Origin: Lepidodermella squamata
Taxonomy: Eukaryota; Gastrotricha
Reading direction: 5' to 3'
DNA length: 64,000 nucleotides
Assembly (NCBI GenBank): GCA_047495785.1
Contig: JBLDXI010000084.1
Coordinates: 49,964 to 113,963 of the forward strand
In this document: piece after piece, positions 30,801-40,964 of the stretch
Layout: each line of letters begins with the position of its first letter
How positions within the stretch are numbered: the stretch's first letter is position 1
Made by a program: the position numbers and the translations under genes
The notes under the pieces: model-generated
What the model was told of the DNA's origin: nothing
The model's input: the letters and a program-made list of their open reading frames with translations, nothing else
Databases searched by the model: none

Positions 30801-31153
30801 CATGCGTTCAACGGTATATCGAGGCCAACGGCGAATCGGGCAACCGTTTCCCTTGTTTGTTGTGTGTGCTAAAAAGTATTTTCCCTTGCCCCACCATCCC
30901 CCTCGTTTATTGGCATCAGTGGCGCAAAATTCGAAATTCTACTGTTTGTTTCACGTAATGATCACGGACTGGACTGCACAGCCAAGTTGGATGTTGGATG
31001 CTTTCAACTTTGATGCGCCCATAATGTATTTGTAGTTGGCGGTCGCAATTTTGGTAGGTTTGGCTGAACACTGAATTTCATCTGGTCAGTGGTAGATGGT
31101 CTTCATTCTCAATTCCGAGAGTATGGTTCGACTATGGTCCATCCAATCCAATC

Positions 31154-31252
31154 CAGGGACGGCGCCAGGGTAAGACAGTAAAGGGAGGGGGCAAGTGGAG
31201 TTGGTAGTGCGCCCCAGCTTACCCCCTCCCCCCTGGCGCCGTCACTGTCCCT
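31154..31252. mobile_element. short element with CAGGGAC-type inverted ends
   Basis: CAGGGACGGCGCCAGGG at the left and CCTGGCGCCGTCA...GTCCCT at the right are inverted copies, and the inner GGAGGGGGCAAG/CTTACCCCCTCC pair continues the stem. CAGGG ends are typical of hAT elements; about 99 bp in total. Confidence 0.55.
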
Positions 31253-31450
31253 ATATCTGTTCACACGGCTCTCCATGCCTTTGAGGGAAAGTGATTCCTA
31301 TTCACATTAATACGGTTTGCAATGGAGTAGGGCTTGTAAATACCTGGGCTTTCAACTTCATCTTTCTCTTTAGTGAGCATCTAAGTATTCATTTCTCGCA
31401 TGTCTTCGTGCTTGAATTTGACTGACAAAGAAGACGAAGAACAATGAAAA

Positions 31451-31522
31451 GGACTTGCAAGCAGCAGGGCCTGAAAGACGGAAAGATACAGGAAAGAGAA
31501 AGATTGCTGCAAGAATAAAGAA
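31451..31522 (+). repeat. dispersed purine-rich repeat copy
   Basis: GCAAGCAGCAGGGCCTGAAA, then GACGGAAAGATACAGGAAAG and TGCAAGAATAAAGAATC. It ends 48 bp before the alpha-arrestin ATG. Confidence 0.75.
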
Positions 31523-31569
31523 TCATTTGTTTTTTTTCGGATATAGATTTATAATTATTCACACTAGTA

Positions 31570-32640
31570 ATGGATTGTGACATTCGGTTGGACAACTGCA
31601 TCTTTGGATTTTACAAGCCGGAAGATGAAGTTGTTGGAACTGTTGTATTGCGCACAGCTAATATTGCTCGTGTGAACAAAATTTTGCTGGCTGCCGTCGG
31701 CACTGGTTACATCCAGTGGACGGAGAAGCACGGCGACTCGAAGGTCGTTTACAAACGCACCGAAAATTATATTAACAGCGAGCTGAAGCTGGCGACAGGA
31801 GGGCCAAATGAGCCGTTGCACATGCCATCGGGAACGCACACGTTTCAGTTCGGTTTTACTCTACCGAAGGATATTCCGCAATCGGCTGAGATTACAAGTG
31901 ACCCTGGCACATTCGGTTACGTGCGTTACTCGCTGAAAGTAACCGTCGACATTGACGAGAACGTGCCAGAGAACAACAAGCTGTTTGAGATGCCGTTTTA
32001 CGTATGCGGCTGTCTCGATCTGAACAAGTTCGGCTTCGCGCTGAAGCCGATCGAGTACCGCAACAAACTCGGATCGGACAACTGTTGTTCGGTCAACAAT
32101 TTGACGATTAATCTGAGGATGAAACGCACAGCTTTCAACCCTGGCGAGGACATCGTGCTCGACGGCGAGTTTGTGAACAACACATCGGAGACGGTGAAGG
32201 GACTGCAGATCTCGTTGTGCGAGAAGGTGGTGTTCGTCGCCTACGACAAGCTCGTCGGGTCGATTATGCTGACGAACACGCTGCAGAACGTGTTGTCGTC
32301 GTCGACTCGTGGCGAAATCAAGGCCGGCTGTCGCGATGTGTTTCGTAACCTGCCGATCGAAGTGCCGTGGACGGCGGTTCCGCAACTCGTCGGCTGCACC
32401 GTGATAGAGCTGCAGTACAGCCTGCGCGTGTTGGTCATCCAGACGAACGGACGGTCGCGTCACATTTTGACGATCCCTGTTGTTGTGGGTGTGATCCCGC
32501 CGGCTGTCACCGCAACGTCAATTGCCGCCGGGCTGGCTGGTTCGGCGATGACTGGCGCATCAACGGCTGTTCACGTGCAGACGCAGAGCAACCGGCCTCT
32601 GCCGCCGGAACGACTGCCTCTGTTGTCTTCGACAGCGTAA
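31570..32640 (+). CDS. alpha-arrestin (arrestin domain-containing protein, ARRDC-type)
   Basis: Alpha-arrestins are adaptors that link membrane cargo to ubiquitin ligases and trafficking. One exon encodes 356 residues. The arrestin N domain spans about 1-165; the FGFYKPEDEVVGTVVL strand and the PSGTHTFQFGFTLPKDIPQSAE segment are typical of ARRDC proteins. The arrestin C domain spans about 180-315, beginning RMKRTAFNPGEDIVLDGEF, the usual second-domain strand. The C-terminal tail of about 40 residues is short and shows no PPxY motif, so recruitment of NEDD4-type ligases through PPxY seems unlikely. The absence of introns, next to intron-bearing neighbours, may indicate an old retrocopy or simple intron loss. 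The start is the first ATG of the frame. Confidence 0.9.
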   Translation: MDCDIRLDNCIFGFYKPEDEVVGTVVLRTANIARVNKILLAAVGTGYIQWTEKHGDSKVVYKRTENYINSELKLATGGPNEPLHMPSGTHTFQFGFTLPKDIPQSAEITSDPGTFGYVRYSLKVTVDIDENVPENNKLFEMPFYVCGCLDLNKFGFALKPIEYRNKLGSDNCCSVNNLTINLRMKRTAFNPGEDIVLDGEFVNNTSETVKGLQISLCEKVVFVAYDKLVGSIMLTNTLQNVLSSSTRGEIKAGCRDVFRNLPIEVPWTAVPQLVGCTVIELQYSLRVLVIQTNGRSRHILTIPVVVGVIPPAVTATSIAAGLAGSAMTGASTAVHVQTQSNRPLPPERLPLLSSTA

Positions 32641-33311
32641 GCTGCTGCTGCTGATGGGAGCGTCTCGACTTGATTGTGCGCAGAAGAAAATCTCATTCTA
32701 TAACTAAGTGTTATTTATCAATATAAACTGCTGATTGGTGCTTTACACGTCTGGAATTACCTATTATTATTATGTGGATTAATCTGAATGTACTGTAATT
32801 GAATTGATAAAAAGGAATCTTCATTTTGTAATGTGTTGCTGTGTTGCTGTGCCCATTTTTCACCTCTGTCTGATGATACTGCTAATTTTCTACTAATTAC
32901 TTGTATGTACGACTGACTCTATTGTTGAATTTCACATCGAGTATTTTGCAAAGTTCTGCTAATTTTTTTGCATCTCAAATCTTGTGCTATTGAATAATTA
33001 CCTATTCTAATGCTATTATATTTATATCGACGCTTTAACGTACGAGTAGTTGCGAAGTGCCTCGTTTGCTACTTCTGCTGACTGAAAAAGATAGAGAGAG
33101 AGCATGAAATGACTGCGCTTCCTCGTCGAATTTTTATTATCTGGAACTGTCATCGCGATGATGTCCGAAATTGTTGGAAAATATGCAATTTATCGTATTT
33201 ATTATGCATTTATTAATAAACTTGATATTTACACTACTGCCAAACTCGAGCTTTAATAATGTTTTTATTCTGTTTTTTTCAATTAGAAAAACAATAAGTA
33301 AAGAGGGTGAA
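32641..33311. other. spacer between alpha-arrestin and the second COMM gene
   Basis: AT-rich 3' untranslated or intergenic DNA, no gene seen. A TTTTTTTCAATTAG acceptor-like site at 33,273-33,286 sits 25 bp before the next ATG. It may end an unseen 5' intron. Confidence 0.5.
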
Positions 33312-33539
33312 ATGGTGAATGAGTTTTACGGCGAACTGCTCGATGTCGACTGGCGTCTCGGTGTGATTTGCGCCACCGATCACGCTCGCAAACAGCAGCG
33401 CGAACTGTATGTCCGCGTGAAGTTCGCCGCCGAAGCAGCGACATCGGCAAAACGGGCATTTTGGGTGGAGATGACGGTGTCGCAGTTCTACCACATGCTG
33501 CAAGAACTCGAGAAGGCTCAATCGGCTTTGCAACGCTAG
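33312..33539 (+). CDS. COMM-domain protein, COMMD6/COMMD7-like, COMM domain only
   Basis: Encodes 75 residues that make one COMM domain: LLDVDWRLGVICATDH as the opening tryptophan strand, ELYVRVKFAA as the next strand, and WVEMTVSQFYHMLQELEKAQ as the C-terminal strand-helix. MTVSQFYHML fits both COMMD6 and COMMD7. COMMD6 (about 85 residues) naturally lacks the N-terminal domain, which matches the length seen here. The open frame runs upstream through the acceptor-like site into low-complexity DNA, so a 5' exon cannot be excluded. This is the second COMM-only gene in 13 kb. Confidence 0.8.
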   Translation: MVNEFYGELLDVDWRLGVICATDHARKQQRELYVRVKFAAEAATSAKRAFWVEMTVSQFYHMLQELEKAQSALQR

Positions 33540-33744
33540 CCGAAGATGACGAAGAAAATATGCACTTGCTTGCTTTCATCTGCTTAATCTATTTATTGCC
33601 ACGCAATCGTCTTTTTTATACGCGCGACTGATTGAATGAATCGACTGATTGATTGATCTATATCGTGCTCGTTTTCGATAGGTGCGAGCATCGGCGCTTG
33701 ATTACACTTGAGGAGAGTAAAGAGAAAAAAGGCGAATCGCAGAT

Positions 33745-36700
33745 ATGTCGTTCGACGTCAAGTCTTTCCGGATGCAGTGGCTGTTCCGCAAGAAGCGGTT
33801 CGATCTGACGAACATGGAGACGTCGCAGTTGTCGCGGTGCCTCGGCCTCATCGAGTTGACAGCCCTCGGCATCGGCGCCACGCTCGGAGCCGGTATCTAC
33901 GTCGTCACGCCCGACTCTGTGCGAACAGCTGTAAGCTGCAACAACATTGTACTATTGAGGTGCAGATGTATTACGCTTTTTGGTTTGAAAACAGGGCGGT
34001 CCAGCCATGTGCATTTCGTTTCTGATCGCTGCCATCGCGTCGGTGCTCTCCGGCCTGTGCTACGCCGAACTGGGTGCTCGAGTGCCACGTGCCGGCTCAG
34101 CCTACGTCTATTCGTACGTTGATTCGTATCAACCTTACAACTGTTCATTCATTTTTTTTTCAAATTCTAGTTATGTGGCTGTGGGTGAATTCTGGGCTTT
34201 CGTCGTCGGCTGGAACATGATTCTAGAGTACGTCATTGGCACGGCGTCAGTCGCCCGCGCCGGCGTCACCTACGTGGACGTCCTGGCGAATGACGCGTTG
34301 AAAACGGCCTTCTCATCCGCCTTCCCCATCAACATTTCGTTTTTGGGCGCCTACTTCGACCCGCTCGCTTTCGGCATCACAATGTTCCTTACTGGTAAGT
34401 TTGTTTTTCCACCGACCGAAGTCCACCGTGTTTTAGGAATAATGATTTGTATTATTTGATTTGCAATGTGATTTGAGAGAACACCTTTACTAGCAATGCT
34501 GTTGCTACTGGTGTAGTATATAAGTGGTCGAACATTGCCCGGCTAATTCGGCATCTGCGGGCTTTAACGCGGGGCCGTGTAGTATTTCGCATGTATAATA
34601 TTATTATATAAGTAGAGGTACCTCCTGCGCTGCGTTTTTCTCTTTTGTTTCAGCTGCTCGCTCGCTTGCGCATTGCCGATTCATGCCTAGCTGTGCTGTG
34701 CTGTGTATGTGTATGCGCCTTGCGTACGCTGAAACGATCATAGAACATTGAACGTTTGCTCGTAGTAGGTACCTTCATAAGAAAGAAAGATGCTGCTGCT
34801 GCTGCTTGTGATACTGAATAGTACGTACCTACTAGGTTGGTTGGTTGGTACCAGCGCATATAGCCGTCTGCTGCTAAAGATAACTACTTATTGCTTGTTA
34901 GTAATAATAATAATAACAATACCGACTCGCAAAGGATACCTCAAGGCCAACTACATACTACTACTGACTTGGGATGATGATGATGATGTAGGTAGGGTGA
35001 GTTACCACCAATTGGTACATACATACCAACCACCGAGTAACTAACTGTGTACAGACAGACGAACGGACGGCATGCGTTGGCGCGAGGAGTCATCATCTCG
35101 TTTAGGTAGGTGCACGTGCCGCCGCGTGTTTCACAGTCTCGTAATAGTAGTAGAACAAATGAATGAATGAATGAATGACGGATTGAATTAGCACTGGAAT
35201 AGCCGATCTACCGCTGGCTGATTGGTGCGCTTATTAGTTAGTGATCGACGGCAGGCGGCTATACTTGAACTTGACAAAACTATTACTAGGAGATAACATA
35301 GCAAGCTAGATGATTTCGGGGATAAATTATAACGAGCCACGTGTAGTTCTCCTATTGCAGGTGATTTGAGTCTCCGTTTAATTAGGCAGAATTCCCGCTT
35401 CCTGCGCTGCAGGCTATTTCCTACTGCTGCTGCTGCTGCTGCTGCTGCTTGTAAGGCACGCGGCGTTTGATAGATCAACGAGAGAAGCGTACGTTTTTAC
35501 AATTTCCATCGATTAGCTGGTTTGTTATAACAAACAGCAAGCTGCCTAATAAAACCCACAAAAACGTGTGATAATAAAATCACCAAGTCGGTAATTAGTA
35601 ATAATTAGAAGCCGCGTCTGAATTTTGTGTACTGTGTTTCCGGCGGTGATCCTGATCTTATTATTATTATTATTATCACATTATTATTTTGAAACAGTGC
35701 TTTTGGCGGTGGGTGTCAGTGAATCGACGTTCGTTAACAACGTGCTCGTCATCATCAACACCGGCATTTTATGTGAGTTCACGCACAGATCAGAGAAGAT
35801 GACAATGAAATATTACAAAATATTACAAAATATACAGGCTACGTCATTGTTGTTGGGTTGGTGTACGCTGAACCCGCCAACTGGGCGCTCACCCTCGAAC
35901 AGGTTCGAACATTTCGAACAGTTTCGAACATTTAATCAAGTACATCATCAATGATCAGTGTGTGTGAGAGAATGATTGATCAAAATTGAGAGAAATTTAG
36001 TAATACCTAACTGTTGAATATTATGATGTGCACAACAGGTTCAGTACGAGACTGGTACGAATGGAACACAGTTTGGCACGGGTGGCTTTATGCCGTACGG
36101 CTTTGGCGGGGTCATGACGGCTGCGTCGGCTGCCTTCTACTCGTTCGTCGGCTTCGACTGCATCGCGACAACCGGCGAGGAGGTGGCGAATCCGCGCCGC
36201 AACATCCCCCTCTCGATCGTGCTGTCGCTGACGGTGTGCGCCGTCGCCTACTTCGCCGTCTCGGTCGTCTTCACCCTCGACACGCCCTACTACAACTTGT
36301 CGTCGAAAACGCTGCTGCCCGCCGTGCCCTATGGCAAGGTATGATGAGTCTATTGTCGTCTATTGCCGCCGCTGCTATCATTTCTAATATCTTTCTATTA
36401 ACATTACTCTGACAACCGCTCGAGTACTCATGAATAATCTTGAATGTAAATTATAGCCAAAAGTTAACTAATTGCTCGTTTTATTCCGCTGGAACTTGAA
36501 ATTTGAACTTGCACAACTTGAGTCCAAATTCAAAAAAAAGAAGAATCGGTTTGCAGTTGAAGTTGGGTCTACAGGAGATGAAGCTTGAGAGTAAGTACAC
36601 CAGTGATATATAAGGAGGACGTCTGTGGGTACCGCCACTACGTTACTATGTTAGGCGCTAAGATAAGTTGCTGAAATTGTTCTGTTTCGTCGTAATTCGT

Positions 36701-39700
36701 CCTCCCATCTCTCCATCTCTGTGCGCGTTAAAGAGAAGGAAGGAGCCGTGACACACTATAGAGGTATGTAATAGGGGCAATGTCGCCTTGGTATGTAGTA
36801 GCGCCTTTCGCCACACTTGCGTAGAAGCGCTTCCGGGCCCACCATGTAGAAGACGGTGACGACGGCCAGCAGCCTCGACCTTGCCACCAAGCAGCGGCTG
36901 TTGCTGATCGCTGCAACAAAGGCGTCGTGCTGCTGTTGCGAACCGATGGCAAAACAAATTCTAAATACAAAATTTTTTAAATTGTAAATGTTAAAATGTT
37001 AAGATGAGACTTGGAGTATATGTACTATGTGAATGAGATGCAAGAGTACATGGCCTGTGTGCAATGTAAAACATTGAAACCACGGACGAAGATTTTAGGG
37101 TGTTGGGCACTTGGGTTGAGCCGCGGGCTTTCAGCAACTCGGCGTCTTCAAGGCGACGGAACGCAATAGTCGGCGTTGATGGTGATCGCGTGATACACCG
37201 TCGCCTTGCCGGTGAGCTCCTGCCTAACCACCTCGTACTTGGCCGTGATGCCAAGCACGAGGGCCAGCTTGGCGCCGACCTTGCCCTGCTGCGGCAGCAG
37301 CGACACCGCGAGGGAACGGCAAGCAATCGTCAGCATCATAAAATTGAATTTAAATTTAAATTGTGATTATTTTCTTGGATGTTGACGTTATATTCGTTGA
37401 TCAACATTGGTCGTCTCATAGATTTCATAGAATAATAATTATTGCATTCAGATAAAACTAAGGCTTCTTCAGTAACGAAGATACTTATTAGATGGGTCGG
37501 TAACAGGTATATTGGTGAAGCATCTAATTTTCCGTCTTCAGACTTATATCAATTGACTGCGTTGACGCTTTGCGAAGATGGCTCATCAAGATTATCAAGA
37601 ATTTCTTCTTTAAAATCATTGAAATTTTCACACTCAACGAGATTCAATAATTCAGATTTTGTCATGATATAAGAATTGTGATGCCATTCGCCTATACTTC
37701 TGCTATGATGAATATTATTAGGTATATGAAGGAACAGCTTAATTCGAATATTCCATTTGATAGTAACCTCAAGGCAGCGGTAGGCAGGGGAATTCGCAGG
37801 GGAATCGATTAGCGAACGACTAGGTATCGCAGCAACGAATAGATCGCACCGAAGGGCTTTCAAACAGTTTATATAGCGGTCTAACCAGTTTCTCCAGCAC
37901 AATCTTCACCGGCTGGTAGTTTACAGGAAAAGCTAAAGAGGCTGAAGGTTCCTTCTAAATCAAACACTTCCACCACTCACCACAGTAATTATGCGGCCAA
38001 TGAATTATGCCGCGAACTGCTGAAAATTGGCCGTTGTTCTGCTGAAAACTGGAAGCTGCAATTATCGGCATGAATTCCACGCCGAATTGGACGAAAATGT
38101 GTCCCTGAAAGAGAAAGAGAAAGACTGGGTAGAGGAAGATTGCTTTAAATAAAATGAGGGCAGGCACGTGCTGCGGGTGGAAAGAAAGCAGCGTGCGAGC
38201 CCCAGTGCGAACGAGCCCATCAGCCTTAAACAAAAGCTGGAACGCATAGCACCAGATTGAGCGGCGCTTTAGAATAAAATCTGCATTTACTATTTCGAGC
38301 AGTTCAAACTCTTGCTGCCCCCGGATGATGACGTGTAGGCGCTGCTTAGTAGGGCTTTCGAGTGTCAAATAGCAGCGCCTGACTGGACGTTTGTCCTTTG
38401 GGTGTGGACAATGCCGGCCGGCTCGAAACCGACAACGGCGGCACCAGCTAGTGACAAGTTCACCTCACCGTCGCAACCGTCCAACGGCCGAACGAAGCGA
38501 TGATAATCGTCGTCCGAATACCGGAATGGCGGCGGCGAAGGCAAACTGAGCGCATCCTTCGGCTGTGCGACGATCGCGATCGACGACGCCTCCTTGAAAT
38601 CGAGCATGCGCCGATTGTGCGGCGGCACGATTTCGTCGGTGAAGCCCGTAGGAGACGTCGAGGGGACGCAAGCAGAGCGCACATCCGGCGGGAAGAAGCG
38701 CTCATTCTGGGCGGGGATTTCATTGAAAATGAAGAATTACTTCAGTTCCAATTTTAAGGTTTTTGAATACGCGATCAGACTGCAGCCAAGTCCACCATCG
38801 CTAACCTGGGATAAGAGAACTCGCAGGGTGGTCATCCGCCTCGGACTTGGCCGTGATGCCCCAAGCACGAGGAGGACCAGCTTGTCGCCGAATTTGGCTG
38901 CGCGGCGACCTTGACCTGCTGTGGCAGCAGCAGCAACTCCGCCAGGGAACGGCAGGACATCATCGGCATCATCATCGCCGGCATCCAGCTGTATGCCATC
39001 ACAAGTTCACACTGTTGTCTAATGTAGCACACATTTAATTTGCAAATCAAGTATAGTAAATGATAAAAACACACCATCGACGGCGTGCGGCAGCACCGAG
39101 TTTAGGAAGACTAAAAGCTCGGGCGTGACTGGTTTGAACTGAGGCAAAGGCTCATCGGCTGAAAATTACCGCAATGATTTAACACTCATACTTATATAGC
39201 CGAGATAATTTGATTTTTACCAGTGAGAAACGCAATTTGCTCCGCCGTCAACTGTCTAAATTCGGCGGGCGCAGCGTCCATCCCCTCTGCAGCAGCAGGC
39301 ACATCATGCTCTTCGAAAAAAGCAAATAAAGCAGATGGGTCGCGGTACTCCATTTCGTTACTCAAATCTAACCGAAATGAAAGAAATTGGTAAAAAAAAT
39401 TGTAACCTGATCTGAACCCACAAAACAGTTGAAACAAGTCTTATTGCCTTTCCAACTTTTATTTCAAGTATTATTTCCAGTATTGTATAAGTGGTAGTAT
39501 TATTTCCCGTCAAAAATCTTTTTAACATAATATGTGTTATACTGCAACAATAAGTCGTCAATAACAATAAGTAACAATAAGAATTTAATTTGCGAGGTAT
39601 ATAAATCAACACGTGTTATAGAATCACATTTTTCGGTAAAAAAATTGATTATTAATGAATTAATGAATAAGGTGCACCGGCCATCTATTTTAACTTTCGC

Positions 39701-40964
39701 TGATAAACGTTTGAAAGTTAAATCGAAAATGAAAAAAAGCAAAATACAGTCGTGCGGTATAAGATAGTACTTTCGACCAAGTTTGATTTTGATCGATGAT
39801 ATTGTGCATTTCATCAGCTAGTCGCAATCTAAATTAGATATTAGATTACGTCATGATCATTCAGACTAATTGTTGTTCGTTGATATTATTTTAGATTGTC
39901 GTGTCGATCGGTGCGATTCTGTGCGCGTCGACATCGCTGTTGGGCGGCATGTTCCCCCTGCCTCGTGTCATTTACGCGATGGCGGAAGACGGCCTGCTGT
40001 TTTCATTCCTCGCTAAAGTGAGCCCGCGCTTCAAGACGCCGCTCATCGCCACTTTCCTGTCTGGCTTTCTAACGGCCGGCTTCGCGTCCGTGTTCGACGT
40101 CGGCCAACTCGTCGACATGTTGTCGATTGGCACGCTGATGGCGTACTCGCTCGTCGCCGCCTCTGTCCTTGTGCTGCGTTACAAGCAGACGTTCCTCGAC
40201 ATCGTCGATGACGATGACGACGACGACGACGACGACGACAAGGCGGTGAGCGAATACGGCGCGACGAACAACTCGGACACGATGCCACTCGGCGGCGGCG
40301 GCGTCGTCGCCACACCGACGTCGGCGGCGGATGCGACGGCGAAAGACTACCTGCGGGCGGCGTTCGATTTCACGGCGCGGTCGAACCCGCCGACGCCGAA
40401 CGCGTTCACCGAGTTCCTCGCCATCCTGCTCTGCTGCGCGTGCACCGTCACCATGTTCTTCACCGTGTTCTTCGCGATGGTACTCGTGACGATGGCGCAC
40501 GGCAACCTGTGGCCGCTCGGCTTCATCATCCTCTTCGCCCTGATGTCTCTCGTCATCGGCATTCGGTTGTACCGTCTGCCGCAGGTATGAATACATGCAT
40601 TTTTGAGCTGATGTCAGATTGATTGATTGATCTGATTGTTTAGAACCGCCGCTTCTCGACGTTCCAAGTGCCGTGGGTGCCGGCGCTGCCACTGCTGGCG
40701 CTCGGCGTCAACTTCTACCTGCTGGTCAGCCTCAACGTGGACACGTGGATCCGGTTCGGCGTGTGGATGGCGCTCGGCTTCGTCATCTACTTCGGCTACG
40801 GCCTGTGGCAGTCGAAGGAGCGCGACAACGTCGGCGCCGCCCTCGCCGCCCCGCTCGCCTCCGCCTCGGCTTCGTCGTCACGCTCGTCATCCGCAGCCGC
40901 CGCAGCCGCAGCAGGTGCAACGACGACGACGCAGGTGCACAAGCGGCTGAGCGCAGATGAGTAA
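33745..40964 (+). CDS. cationic amino-acid transporter (SLC7 CAT family)
   Basis: CAT-type APC transporter for arginine, lysine and ornithine at the plasma membrane. Eight exons join in phase: 33745-33930, 33995-34113, 34171-34394, 35698-35772, 35838-35902, 36039-36338, 39895-40584 and 40644-40964. They give 659 residues, normal for CATs (620-660). The first helix carries [13 protein letters not shown], the substrate-binding glycine stretch; exon 6 has [17 protein letters not shown], and exon 7 [20 protein letters not shown], both hallmark CAT sequences. Four C-terminal helices in exons 7-8 distinguish CATs from light-chain SLC7 members. A run of about 12 aspartates at 40,208-40,241 lies in the cytoplasmic loop before them. 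At the junction of exons 6 and 7 roughly 8-10 residues that vertebrate CATs have are missing; a small unseen exon in the 3.6-kb intron may supply them. Confidence 0.93.
34395..35697. other. intron 3 of the CAT gene
   Basis: 1.3 kb, with a (CTG)n tract at 35,424-35,449, an AATG tetranucleotide run near 35,160 and (ATT)n before the acceptor. No nested gene was recognised. Confidence 0.6.
37220..37335 (-). repeat. copy P of a duplicated coding-like segment
   Basis: On the minus strand it reads TGCCGTTCCCTCGCGG, then CAGCAGGGCAAGGTCGGCG and GGCATCACGGCCAAGTACG. It translates openly as [19 protein letters not shown] diverged copy with frame-breaking indels is at 38,832-38,968. Confidence 0.75.
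37550..39353 (-). CDS. nested unidentified gene or pseudogene inside CAT intron 6
   Basis: Exon 1 (39353-39221) starts with ATG and encodes [17 protein letters not shown]..., ending [10 protein letters not shown]; exon 2 (39158-39075) joins in phase 1 and continues [19 protein letters not shown]. Both have good splice sites. Further open segments follow on the same strand: 38,745-38,365 ([18 protein letters not shown]...), 38,417-37,955 ([18 protein letters not shown]..., interrupted by an apparent intron ending at TTTCAG near 38,103), and 37,902-37,549 ([20 protein letters not shown]). Joining these needs a frame change near 38,370 and no splice pair satisfied the later phases. The gene may be decaying or its exons may be mis-set. 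I do not recognise the family. The span and structure are provisional. Confidence 0.4.
38103..38156 (+). repeat. dispersed purine-rich repeat, copy used as an intron 3' end on the minus strand
   Basis: CTGAAAGAGAAAGAGAAAGA, then GGTAGAGGAAGATTGC and AAATAAA. Read on the minus strand it is a polypyrimidine tract ending TTTCAG, just before an open coding-like segment. Confidence 0.6.
38832..38968 (-). pseudogene. copy Q of the duplicated segment, frame-disrupted
   Basis: Matches copy P (37,220-37,335) through TGCCGTTCCCT, CAGCAGG, CAAGGTCG, CCTCGTGCTTGG and GCATCACGGCCAAGT. It carries insertions that break the frame. Confidence 0.75.

Larger units (their letters stand above)
29257..31569. other. 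2.3-kb spacer rich in small inverted-repeat elements
   Basis: The stretch contains the three fold-back elements at 29,525-29,816, 30,083-30,172 and 31,154-31,252, and two copies of the purine-rich repeat. No gene was recognised; a short coding-like stretch near 30,560-30,650 has no further support. Confidence 0.6.
36339..39894. other. large intron 6 of the CAT gene, with antisense coding-like segments
   Basis: 3.6 kb, far larger than the gene's other introns. The minus strand carries GC-rich open segments at 36,800-36,960, 37,100-37,340, 37,550-37,900, 37,960-38,760 and 39,075-39,353. The last of these form consistent exons; see the nested gene entry. Confidence 0.7.

Noticed and set aside
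33273-33311. Spliced-leader trans-splicing sites before short genes
   Set aside because: Acceptor-like sites exist before two COMM genes and could mean trans-splicing, but the window holds no spliced-leader RNA gene and ordinary 5' introns explain them as well.
36584-36612. Micro-exon in CAT intron 6 between a TCTACAG acceptor and a GTAAGT donor
   Set aside because: It would be 16 nt long, which breaks the phase 0 to phase 0 junction of exons 6 and 7.
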